Source: Euperipatoides rowelli (Eukaryota; Onychophora; Udeonychophora; Euonychophora; Peripatopsidae). From it: DNA of 11,145 bases. This document shows, piece after piece, positions 1-7,838 of this stretch. The notes below the pieces were generated by a model. That model worked only from the letters and a program-made list of their open reading frames with translations. It made no database searches and was not told the DNA's origin. Positions within the stretch are counted from its first letter, which is position 1. Each line of letters starts with the position of its first letter. The stretch lies in NCBI GenBank assembly GCA_003024985.2, contig PXIH01S0000629.1. The stretch is one strand, 5' to 3'. A program made the position numbers and the translations under genes.

Positions 1-131
1 ATGAATTGTAAAGAAGAAATGTCTTCATATAACCGTCAGTGGAGTGGAAAGGGTTAAACAATGATTGTTGAATTGATGAATTGTAAAGAAGAAATATCTA
101 CATATAACCGTCAGTGGAGTGGAAAAGGTTA
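1..131. repeat. 75-bp tandem repeat (about 1.75 copies, cut by window edge)
   Basis: The segment starting at base 1 (ATGAATTGTAAAGAAGAAAT) recurs at base 76 with only a few substitutions, and the match runs to about base 131, giving a period of 75 bp. The array may extend left of the window. Because the period is a multiple of three, a minus-strand frame stays open through both copies, but the resulting peptide is repetitive, has no family resemblance I recognise and continues into non-repetitive DNA. I read it as a minisatellite rather than a gene. Confidence 0.85.
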
Positions 132-1318
132 ATACCATATAAAAGTCATTCCAGCATAAATATAGTGGACAGGCCAAGTGGATGTCTGGAGGGTAGTTGA
201 CTGAACGTAAATGAGCAGGATCAATCAGATTACAGTATCCAACAAACAAGATTATAAATAAAGTTCATATTAGCCAATTGTATGCTCTAATAAAATATAG
301 AGATCAGTGCTGTAACCAAGACGATTTAGCTTGAAGTGATCACGTAGTCTAATCTAAAACTACCTTAGATCAAAATATAATTGACAGACTAAAATAATCT
401 CTAATGAAAACATAAATTATTATCTAAATGTTACATGTTTCATAATACCTTACAATGTATTAATTTTTAATAAACAAAAATTCACAGTAATAGTTAAAAG
501 TAAGAAAAAAACACCTTGGGTCTTGGTGGATTAACTAGATAAAATAACAATCATAATTTATTTTTTGTATTGTTAATTTCCTGATTTACCATACCTTCAC
601 ACATTAGATAATCTTCAAGGTCATAGCAAACAGCAACATAATAATTATGGGCGATACAGTGAATAAATATAAATAATATAATTTTCAAATAATGATACAG
701 AAAATAAAATAATTACAGCACTGTAGTTACAGTAAAAAATTACAAATTTTCATTCATAAAATTCACTTGTTGTGCTATATATACACTATAGTCTATATTA
801 AATGAAATTCCAAATACAAAACTTTTACCTATTGTAAAAGTCAACGGTAATATCTTTCATCTTTGGTTGTAGTGATGTAGCAAAAGAAAAGGGAAGTGTC
901 ATGTTAACGAAGTTGACATGCTTACAACAATATGAGCACTAAAGCCATTAATTGGCTGCAACTTCAAGTTCAATAATTTTACGTTTATCATTGGGATATC
1001 AGGAAAAACAATATTACTATTATGGGTTTTTATTTCACTAAAAATAAATTAATACAATCTACTGTATGAGTATTACACCGGTTGTCAAAATTTTAAAAGG
1101 ACCTTGTTCCCAAAGGATATAGGTCCTAAGACTAATAACATAATCTAACATTAAATCTAAACTTAATTGCTATATCTAAAAAAAATATAACTATTTAGAA
1201 TATTTGTCTAGATAAACCATTATTCATTAAGCAGTCTCATCCTGTGAGAAATTGGTGAATTCTGAAATCTTTTGGTCCGTATAAATGGTACTATAGTTTA
1301 TTAGAGTTCCTGGTGAAA
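132..1318. other. A+T-rich non-coding stretch, probably intronic or intergenic
   Basis: No open frame of meaningful length, RNA gene or transposon end was recognised on either strand. The sequence is A+T-rich with short homopolymer runs and scattered TACTGTA-type words. Confidence 0.5.
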
Positions 1319-1348
1319 ATGCCATTGACATTATATCTCATGGTAAGT
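1319..1348 (+). other. Weak candidate for a short upstream PSMG2 exon ending at a GTAAGT donor
   Basis: An ATG at 1319 opens eight codons (MPLTLYLM) that run directly into a canonical donor GTAAGT at 1343-1348. Splicing to the acceptor before 4155 would be in phase and give ...TLYLM then PSVSVGNVGQ, resembling the family's ...FTLLM then PAVSVGNVGQ. Against this, the piece is very short, lacks the MFVP-like start seen in vertebrate PSMG2 and would need a 2.8-kb intron. The overlapping frame reads VPGENAID, which also resembles the family's N-terminus but is out of phase, so chance is a real possibility. Confidence 0.15.
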
Positions 1349-1383
1349 GCATAGCCTAATGACAATAATTTTAAAAAAAAACC

Positions 1384-1422
1384 TGAAGCAAATGTTTTGT
1401 ATAAAGAATATTGTTTGCTTCA
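1384..1422. repeat. Short inverted repeat, 9-bp arms
   Basis: TGAAGCAAA at 1384-1392 is the exact reverse complement of TTTGCTTCA at 1414-1422, separated by 21 bases. No T-run or gene end gives it a terminator role, and a match this short could be chance in this base composition. Confidence 0.4.
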
Positions 1423-1867
1423 AGAGAACTGATAACAATGCAATTTGCATAACTCGCATACGATTCACCTAAAATAATTTTTAAAGACCTTGCCTGTATT
1501 CTCTAATAACAAGAAAGTACAATGATTAAAGAACTAATTTATTTTGTCAAAGGGAATTGTTTTTAGGTTTAATAATCTAAAACTTCATTGACATGTAAAA
1601 CCAGGACAGTTTATCACTTTTGCAAAAATAATCCCGGATACTATTTTAACCCTTAAAATAGATAGCTCCGGGCAAATATGGTCCTATGGTAACCCTAAAC
1701 TAGGTGTCTGACAAAGACTTCCTAGATGAGAGGAAGGTTTGTTCAATTTGGTGCGAGTGTGATATACAGAAGTATATTATGCGGAAATTAGTATTCACAA
1801 GACTTTTTTCCTGTAGAGGTTTTTTTTTAATACAAATAATCTCAGACCTCTAAGATTAGCAGGTCCG

Positions 1868-1882
1868 CAGGCCCGGGGCCTG
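1868..1882. repeat. G+C-rich near-perfect palindrome
   Basis: CAGGCCC at 1868-1874 and GGGCCTG at 1876-1882 are exact reverse complements around one G. It stands out in a very A+T-rich neighbourhood, and the following bases (GTAAAACTT) resemble those after the related patch at 2386. Confidence 0.6.
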
Positions 1883-2363
1883 TAAAACTTATTTCTGGGT
1901 CTCTAAACCTTTAAAGCACAAGTCCAAACGGACGTGTGAAAAATTTGTTTGTTTTTTTTTATGAAAAGAATCTCATAATTTAAAATTCTTTATAATTTTA
2001 GGCTGTATAAATCTAATCCTTAAATTGCTGATATCTTAGATTTTAGAAATAAAAACATTCACGAAGAAACTTCAAATAGTGAGATGTAATAAATGTACTC
2101 TTATGCTGTTTATCAATAAAACATGAAAGTTTATCCCTCGGCAAAACTTTTTTTTTTTTAATTTGGAAATTGGAATCAATAATATTAAAAGTCCTGTATA
2201 TTGAATTCATTGATTATTAAATTATTGCACATCAGGAGTGTACAACACACTTTACCCCATCCCCCACCAGAATTACAGACTTAGATATTTGAATGCTTGC
2301 AACCATAAAAGCTATAGCTAGAATTCCTTAAAAAAAAAATACTTAAAAGTGCTTTTAAAAGCT

Positions 2364-2414
2364 GGGCTCCTAAACTAAAATTCCGGGCCTGTAAACTTTA
2401 TAACTTGGGAGCCC
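2364..2414. repeat. Inverted repeat with GGGCTCC/GGAGCCC arms
   Basis: GGGCTCC at 2364-2370 is the reverse complement of GGAGCCC at 2408-2414. The loop contains CGGGCCTGTAAACTT, matching the G+C-rich patch near 1876-1890. The pair looks like two diverged pieces of the same old repeat, whose family I cannot name. Confidence 0.45.
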
Positions 2415-2919
2415 GAAGGGCACCTAATTTTTTTCAAACTCTTAGACCCCCAAAATATGCCTGACACCAACAGACCAGTGAGGTTGTCCCTTAGTTTATG
2501 CTGTCTCTTTTATATTGAAACTGTATTCGTCTCTCACTAAAAATTGACAGTTGTTTTAGTTTGGGCCAAGCACATTAATATTCTAACGAGGAAAACACTC
2601 GATTTTATTAAAATTTGTAAAATAAGGTGCTATTTTTAGTATAAATTGTCCAGATTATGATTTGAGAAATCTTAAATCATTTCATATTAGAATGGAAATA
2701 TTTGAACCAATTTTACCAATTGAAGCTCTACTAAAATAATTGAAGTTATTTCTAGAATTAAAAATAATAAAACAAGAGATTTGTTTGGTTTGTCCTAATA
2801 CCTGATAAAACAGCACAGCCTTTTTTTATTTCAGTGATTTGCTAGAGAAGTTGATAAACACTTTAGAATTTTGTACAGTACCTAATGTAGGCTATTAATT
2901 AAAGACCTCTGTCATATGT

Positions 2920-4030
2920 CTCAAATATAAAAAAGGAGTACATTACAACATTGAAATTATATAGGCCAATTACTAAAACATGTTTTAAGCAAGATAATTG
3001 AAAATCTTATACTTGTAATATACCGTAACAACAAATAGATGAATTAAACATTTTACCAAGACAATTTGGTTATAGAAAAGCTCGGGAATGTGTAGATAAT
3101 CAAATAGTAGCTATGAATTTTTTTGACGGAAGCATTGGAGAAAAATATTCTTGTAATTACAATTTACTATAGATTTGGATCTTAGTAAGGCATTGACCTG
3201 GTTCACCTATTAATTTGTGTCAAAAAAATGTTTGATATGAATATTGATGCTAGAATAGATTGATTAGGCTATATGAATAATTTTCTGATTGACAGAATGG
3301 TGGTAATATAAGTAAATGGTGTTAAATCAAGAGCCTTTAATTCATCAGTCGGGTTGCCATATGAAACTATTGACGGCCCCACTGTTTAACCTGGCACTTA
3401 GAATAAATTATTTTGTAACTTTCTATACAGATGATTTTTCATTTCATGTAAAAATTATTAAAAAATGAGAATTCTGATGATCTACATATTTTCCAAAATT
3501 ATATTAATTATATCAGTGACGGAACCAAACTTAGTGGGTTAAAAATTAACCATATAATAAGATTGTTTTGCTTAACATGAGTACAATATTGTGTTGATGG
3601 CATGCTGATTTCTCCTGTTTTAATCCTCAATAAGTCCTTGGATTAGTGGTTGTAAAAGATTGTATTTTGATTATTTGGGCTTTATGGAAAATCAATTCAA
3701 AATTTGCTATGTTATTTAGAGCATTGGGTGGTGTCTCCCCTGTTTTCTTCTCTGTTATATTTAAAAGGCCTACAGTATATTCAAAGCATAATTGATTATG
3801 AACATCAAGTATGCTATAGCATTAACAAAAATATCTCAATTAAATAGAATATTTAGAAGAAATATAAAAAAAAATTAAAGGAATATTTAATTTGGAATAT
3901 AAAAATAGATTGAATATATTATAAAAATTTAAACCATTTGGTCCGCAACAGAGACTATAGGGGAGACATCATCCATTATTATAAGAAAATTGTTGTTGAT
4001 TAGTTACATCATGAATCCGATTAATGAATT
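2920..4030 (+). pseudogene. Heavily decayed non-LTR retrotransposon reverse transcriptase (LINE fragment)
   Basis: No frame stays open for long, but reverse transcriptase blocks appear in the right order in shifting frames. They are YRPI then VLSKIIENLI at about 2960-3010; LPRQFGYRKARECVDNQIVA from about 3053 in a frame open 3038-3169; DLDLSKA (the motif A region) at about 3172; a degenerate catalytic YTDD at 3424-3435; and ISDGTKLSGLKIN at about 3510. Near 3900-4000, YKNRLNIL, FKPFGPQ and DYRGDIIHYYKKIVVD resemble the C-terminal end found after the reverse transcriptase in many CR1/Jockey-type elements. Many stops and frameshifts show it is long dead. It lies in the same orientation as PSMG2 and ends about 120 bases before the exon. 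Clade assignment is uncertain; that it is a non-LTR relic is fairly sure. Confidence 0.8.
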
Positions 4031-4154
4031 TAACTTATAAACTTGTTTGATCTAAAAAAAAATTTAAATACTTTAATGCACATTTAAAATATTTTTTTGC
4101 TTTTGTTATGCCCAATGCATTTAATAATAATTATTTTTATTATTATTTTGATAG

Positions 4155-4326
4155 CCCTCAGTCAGTGTTGGCAATGTGGGTCAGTTGGCTGTAGACCTTC
4201 TTATTTATACATTAAAAATGAAGAAAGTAGCATTTATTCATCATGATGGAATTTTACCATTAGTTGGTTTTGATCCATATGCTGAAGTATGTGGAATCCC
4301 TACTCCTTTAGTGACCAGTTGTGAAG
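4155..4326 (+). CDS. PSMG2: Internal exon of proteasome assembly chaperone 2 (PSMG2/PAC2)
   Basis: The exon encodes 57 residues plus one base of a split codon. It starts PSVSVGNVGQLAVDLLIYTL and continues through KMKKVAFIHHDGILPLVGFDPYAE to TSCE. PSMG2 proteins carry PAVSVGNVGQLAVDLLI at this position, followed by a strand ending in PxVGxxPYA, so the match is specific. In animals PSMG2 pairs with PSMG1; the dimer guides assembly of the alpha ring of the 20S proteasome in cytosol and nucleus and blocks wrong ring dimers. The exon is preceded by a T-rich tract and TAG (4152-4154), entered in phase 0, and ends GAAG before donor GTAAAT at 4327, leaving phase 1, which fits a valine codon as in the family's AEVYSL. 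The reading frame is intact, unlike everything else in the window. It is only part of a protein of about 260 residues; the other exons are probably outside. A lone exon duplicate cannot be excluded. Confidence 0.92.
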
Positions 4327-4895
4327 GTAAATTTAACAAAATTAACATATTTTTATATAACGTCTTTCATATAATATGAAAATTGTATTTGGATACAACA
4401 TACAGTATATGAAACCAATGTATTTTTAATGCAAAATGGGCATTTTTTCCCCTAACAAATTTTGCTGTAAAAGCATGTTAATAAAAGATAGGTACCGTAC
4501 GAATTATTTTCAGGAAGCCATATTCTTTAAAAAAAAATTTTTTTTTTTTTTTTTTTTCAAAAATTTAATAACTTAATGGATTTAAATGGCAAGGAAATAA
4601 AGTTTGTAAAACAGTAATTAAACAAAGTATATGGTATTTAAATAAACCGCATATTATTTGTAATTAACGTTGCCTGAATGAGTTGAAGTAGAACAAAGTA
4701 CTGTATCAGGGTTATATTGGGGAAAAAAAATGTGTTCCTTTTTTTTTTTAATTAAATAAGTAGACTTAAGTCATAATTACTGTATATTAAGCTATTATAT
4801 TTGTATAGCCTACTTTATTCAGCCAGAGCCAAAATCCTCTTGTGTATAATTTACATCTCAAGATAACTTTCTAAGTGGTTGGCTCACTCAAGAGT
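4327..4895. other. Intron following the PSMG2 exon; no gene seen
   Basis: The stretch begins with the donor GTAAAT. It is A+T-rich with no coding similarity I can recognise. It holds a long A/T tract (listed separately) and a T-rich run near 4740. Downstream it meets the left end of the TA-flanked transposon at 4896. Confidence 0.6.
4529..4557. repeat. A9 run followed directly by T20 run
   Basis: Nine A residues (4529-4537) join directly to twenty T residues (4538-4557), forming a self-complementary homopolymer junction. It could be the joined tails of two retrotransposed copies or slippage-generated low-complexity DNA. No retrotransposon body is recognisable beside it. Sequencing length error is likely at such a tract. 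Confidence 0.7.
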
Positions 4896-5254
4896 TAGGG
4901 TTAGTTGGGGTAATTGTAAACATGGGGTAATTGTAAACAGTGACTCTGAACGTCTCTGGGAGGGAAATAGTCTAGTATAAGTTTGTTTCATCTGTCAATA
5001 CAGAAGGCCATGCATGCAAAATCTACCATTTTACTTGCAGTTGAGAATGGAAAAAATGTTTGTGTTCCATTCTTATGTGAAATTTTCTGCCGATGAAGTT
5101 TCTACATAAAAGTAATCCACTGATATCTGACTTACTGAAGTTATGTTTGATTAAATATTTGTGATTTAATTAAAGTTAACACTCTAGAGAGTTTTTATTT
5201 TAGGTGATAAATGATATATATATTTGTTTATAATATGCTATACTATAATTGAAT

Positions 5255-5300
5255 GTTTACCTTTACCCCAGATTTATCAATATCTGGAGTAAATGTAAAC
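5255..5300. repeat. Internal hairpin built from the transposon's terminal motif
   Basis: GTTTACCTTTACCCCAGAT at 5255-5273 pairs with ATCTGGAGTAAATGTAAAC at 5282-5300, 17 of 19 positions complementary with an 8-base loop. Both arms are versions of the element's terminal motif, in minus-then-plus order, which is the order expected where the right end of one copy meets the left end of another. Confidence 0.8.
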
Positions 5301-5586
5301 TGAGCTTCTGGTTAGTTGTAAATAGCCATGATTTTACAGAAAAACTATTGTTTTAGTTGCTTTTTTTAGTTTCTGTATATATACCCTGTGGATCCTATTT
5401 GAAACACTTCCAGAGGACCTCTTTAACCGAGATCTGGTATGATTCAAGCAGAAGCAAAATAGGAAGGAAATAACCAATAACAGGACATCAATCCCACATT
5501 CCCTCTCAAAACCATCCATAGGTCTCATAGGAGAAGAGCTGGCCAATTCGATCCCATGCTCAGCTTCAATCGCTTTTTCTGATTCA

Positions 5587-5855
5587 AACTCAAATTATAT
5601 TGGCCTTCAACTCCTTAGATAAACCTTCTACTTCAACAAATTTCAATTATACTTTTCTCAATCTAAGCACTAGAATGAGAACCACTTCAACATATTTCAA
5701 TGATACCGTTCTCAATCTAAGCTCTAGAATGAGAACCACTTCACCACAAAAACTCAAATTATATTGGCCCTTCAACTTCTTATGATAAACCTTCTACTTC
5801 AACTGATTTCAATTATACTGTTCTCAATCTAAGCACTAGAATGAGAACCACTTTA
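5587..5855 (+). repeat. Nested tandem duplications inside the transposon coding region
   Basis: A 54-bp unit starting CTTCAAC and ending AGAATGAGAACCA occurs at 5631 and 5685. A larger block, starting AACTCAAATTATATTGGCC and including this unit, occurs at 5587 and again at 5751, so the third copy of the unit begins at 5797, 166 bp after the first. The first large copy has lost two bases relative to the second; with them the period would be 168 bp (56 codons). Both periods therefore fit in-frame expansion while the protein was still under selection, followed by decay. Confidence 0.85.
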
Positions 5856-6006
5856 CCACAAAAACCTGTCACAACTGTAAGGACCATCGTAGAAATTTTT
5901 TCCAACGCCATACAAAGTTGCAATGAAAATAAGATACCAACTTTGACTTTTCATTTACAGTATCCAAATTTCAAAACACCTCACTATAATACAGCTTATA
6001 AACCTT

Positions 6007-6045
6007 GTTTACAAATACCCCTGAGACTATGGGGTTATTGTAAAC
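6007..6045. repeat. Second internal hairpin built from the terminal motif
   Basis: GTTTACAAATACCCC at 6007-6021 pairs with GGGGTTATTGTAAAC at 6031-6045 (13 of 15 positions, 9-base loop). A further direct copy of the motif follows at 6050-6064. The plus-plus spacing here (19 bases) nearly equals that at the left end (17 bases, 4907 and 4924), so 6031-6064 looks like another left end. Confidence 0.8.
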
Positions 6046-6235
6046 ATCTGGGGTAATTGTAAACAGGCTATAAAATTTCTTGGTAAGTCTTATTGTTTTG
6101 TTTTTTTTTAAGATTGGTATGGTATGAACACCTATATGTTTCCTAATTGCATTTCAATAACTTTTCCAGTGTGAAATAGGGAGTAATTATTTGTTTTAAT
6201 TTGTAAAACGTTTACAATTACCTCAACTGACCCTA

Positions 6236-7349
6236 TTAGAATTAAATCACTAGGTAAAATGTGAATGAAATACAAAAAATAAATTTACAATTTATTTTAT
6301 TATAGTAAGATTATACTGTATATTTTTATTCTTAAAAAATATCCATTGTGCTGTGGGGGTGGGGACACTTAGTAACAATAATAATATTTCTTAAATCTTA
6401 TAAATTTTATGTTGTTTAAGGGGACAGGGGCGTCGAAGATAAGAAAATCCCCCCAAATTGCCACTGAGCCTTTCGTGGTAAAATTTTGTAGACTTTACTA
6501 ATAAGTTTTATAGCTTTAACTTATATATGTTTGGAGATATATAGGCTATGTATACATTTGTTTGTAACTTTCTACTCAATGATCTACAATATTTAGCCTC
6601 ATTTATCTACCTAATTTATTGACCTGGAGACATGAAACTTCTTATTTGCTATATACTGTATACTAATGAAAAATACCTCCAAATTCAGAGATTTTATCCA
6701 ATCACAGATAATTATTATATTTTCTTTGAATTTTAAAGTCATAAACACTTGTAAACAAAAGTCAAAGGTGTTTTTAGAAACCACAGCAATGGTGTACGTA
6801 TATAACTGGAGATATTATGATCCAAAGTTAGAGCATTTTTATATATATTTTGAACAAAAACGATAAAAATAAACAAAAGTATGTAGGCTATTAATAAATT
6901 ACATTTTAATAAACTTTTTTTAGGAACATATTAATAAAACTTAGATTTTTGGAAACAAGAATGATTAATTATTCTTAAATAGTAAAAATAAGCTCAGAAT
7001 CAATAAATTGGTAATTTTATGACTTTTATTTTCTTCGAACCGTCTGTCACCTTAAAGATTTATAATAAAATTAAAAGACAAACTTGAACTTATTTCCCTA
7101 AATAAAAAACAGTAAGAAACCAAATGTTTGAAACAAAAGTAAAGCTTACTATACTGTATATGAAATAGCTTAGTTCAATTTTAAATTCTATAAATAATAA
7201 TTTGTCACGCTGTTAGTAATATCATAGTGTTAAGCACTAATAATAGTAGTGTTATTATAGAAGTATGAAAATAATAAAAAAATACTACAACATAATACTT
7301 AATAGTCTAGAAGTCTATTTTTAAAAATGTTTTCATGTTAAGAGGATCT
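6236..7349. other. A+T-rich stretch, no gene recognised
   Basis: Short open frames exist (for example 6666-6866 on the plus strand) but have biased, family-less translations, and I do not accept them as genes. Three exact TATACTGTATA words occur at 6312, 6652 and 7150. A G-rich patch lies at 6353-6365, and CAGGGGCGTCGAAG at 6425-6438 resembles the CAGGGGC start of many hAT element ends. No matching opposite end was found in the window, so it is noted only as a possible solitary remnant. Confidence 0.45.
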
Positions 7350-7423
7350 GTCCTATATTTCCTATTTATTTTAGCTTGTTCTATATTGTCCTCTATTTTC
7401 TATATATTTGGGTTTTGTTCTAT
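7350..7423 (+). repeat. Degenerate GTYCTAT array, upstream copy
   Basis: GTCCTAT or GTTCTAT occurs at 7350, 7378 and 7417, with a GTCCTCTAT variant at 7388, in T-rich surroundings. A clearer version of the same array lies at 9603-9672, so the two arrays flank the hAT-like remnant in the same orientation. Confidence 0.5.
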
Positions 7424-7838
7424 ATATTTTTTGCTTTTTCTATCCACCTGTGAAATAGTGTATATTATTTATAGCATTTAGTATTGCACAATAAATGGTG
7501 ATATTTCACGCTAATTTTTTTTCTTTAGCAGCTGTGAAAAGCCTTGATGCCCAAAGAGATTTTAATTTAATTAAATATTATTTCATTAAAATTAGTTGGA
7601 TTACAGTATGTTCTCTCTTATTTTAACTTGAAGAGAAGTGTTTATAGAGTAAGTTTATGTATCTATTGCAGTAGGTTTAGGAATTTTAAGGGTTAGTTAA
7701 TACAAAACCTTATAGGCCTATGACAAAAATGATTCTCCATTACAAAAAAAAAAGCATTGGAATCAGTAACAAAATCACTCCTTAAAATAAAAGGTTAAGA
7801 CTATTTTAAAATTTATAGAAATTCAGTTATCCAATTAA
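7424..7838. other. A+T-rich stretch before the hAT-like remnant
   Basis: No clear coding similarity was recognised. From about 7718 one frame reads NDSPLQ, four K, ALESVTKSLLKIKG and could be a further upstream piece of the hAT-like pseudogene, but the likeness is too weak to extend the call. Confidence 0.4.

Larger units (their letters stand above)
1423..2919. other. A+T-rich non-coding stretch with two G+C-rich islets
   Basis: No gene or RNA was recognised. There are poly(T) runs near 1822, 1948 and 2149. Two unusually G+C-rich patches near 1860-1900 and 2360-2420 share the string GGGCCTGTAAA and are listed separately. They may be remnants of one old dispersed repeat. Confidence 0.5.
5371..6056 (+). 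pseudogene. Decayed coding region of the TA-flanked transposon, probable transposase C-terminal part
   Basis: A coherent protein pattern runs through three frames. The first, 5371 to about 5610, includes the segments ETLPEDLFNRDLV, a stop, FKQKQNRKEITNN, LSKPSIGLIGEELANSIP and SDSNSNYIG. The second, 5611 to about 5747, carries STSTNFNYTFLNLSTRMRTT and a diverged repeat of it. The third, 5733-6056, includes GPSTSYDKPSTSTDFNYTV, LNLSTRMRTT and TVRTIVEIFSNAIQS, ending at a stop in the terminal motif array. The LPEDLF segment resembles the PFNPDxF-type region after the DDE domain in pogo/Tigger-like transposases, where the tail is often Ser/Thr-rich, but this likeness is weak. The N-terminal DNA-binding and catalytic parts are absent. 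It could instead be a passenger gene. It is certainly broken: one stop and at least two frameshifts. Confidence 0.55.
4896..6235 (+). mobile_element. TA-flanked inverted-repeat DNA transposon, decayed, possibly composite (pogo/Tc1-mariner-like)
   Basis: The outer ends are 25-base inverted repeats. The left end 4897-4921 reads AGGGTTAGTTGGGGTAATTG followed by TAAAC, and its reverse complement occurs at 6210-6234 with two mismatches. Each end sits at a TA dinucleotide (4896-4897 and 6234-6235), the target preference of the Tc1/mariner/pogo superfamily. The core motif GGGGTAATTGTAAAC recurs inside. On the plus strand it is at 4907, 4924, 5286, 6031 and 6050; on the minus strand at 5255, 6007 and 6210, some copies with one to three changes. 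Between the ends lies a broken coding region (5371-6056). The multiple internal terminal motifs suggest either many transposase-binding sites or several fused copies. The superfamily call rests on the TA target and the ends, not on a visible DDE catalytic domain, which appears to be missing. Confidence 0.75.

Noticed and set aside
25-249. Minus-strand open frame of 74 codons
   Set aside because: It owes its length to the 75-bp tandem repeat, whose period keeps one frame open; the peptide repeats STPLTVI and shows no family likeness.
1384-1422. Hairpin as a terminator or RNA gene
   Set aside because: The arms are only 9 bp with a 21-base loop and there is no associated transcription unit; no tRNA, rRNA or CRISPR array was recognised anywhere in the window.
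4529-4557. Poly(A) tail of a retrotransposed sequence
   Set aside because: No recognisable retrotransposon body or target duplication borders the A/T tract, so it is listed only as low-complexity sequence.
5334-5546. Minus-strand open frame of 70 codons
   Set aside because: It is antisense to the coherent coding remnant on the plus strand (ETLPEDLFNRDLV and following) and looks like its shadow.
6666-6866. Plus-strand open frame of 66 codons
   Set aside because: The composition is that of random A+T-rich DNA, with no motif, signal peptide or family resemblance, and no splice or transposon context.
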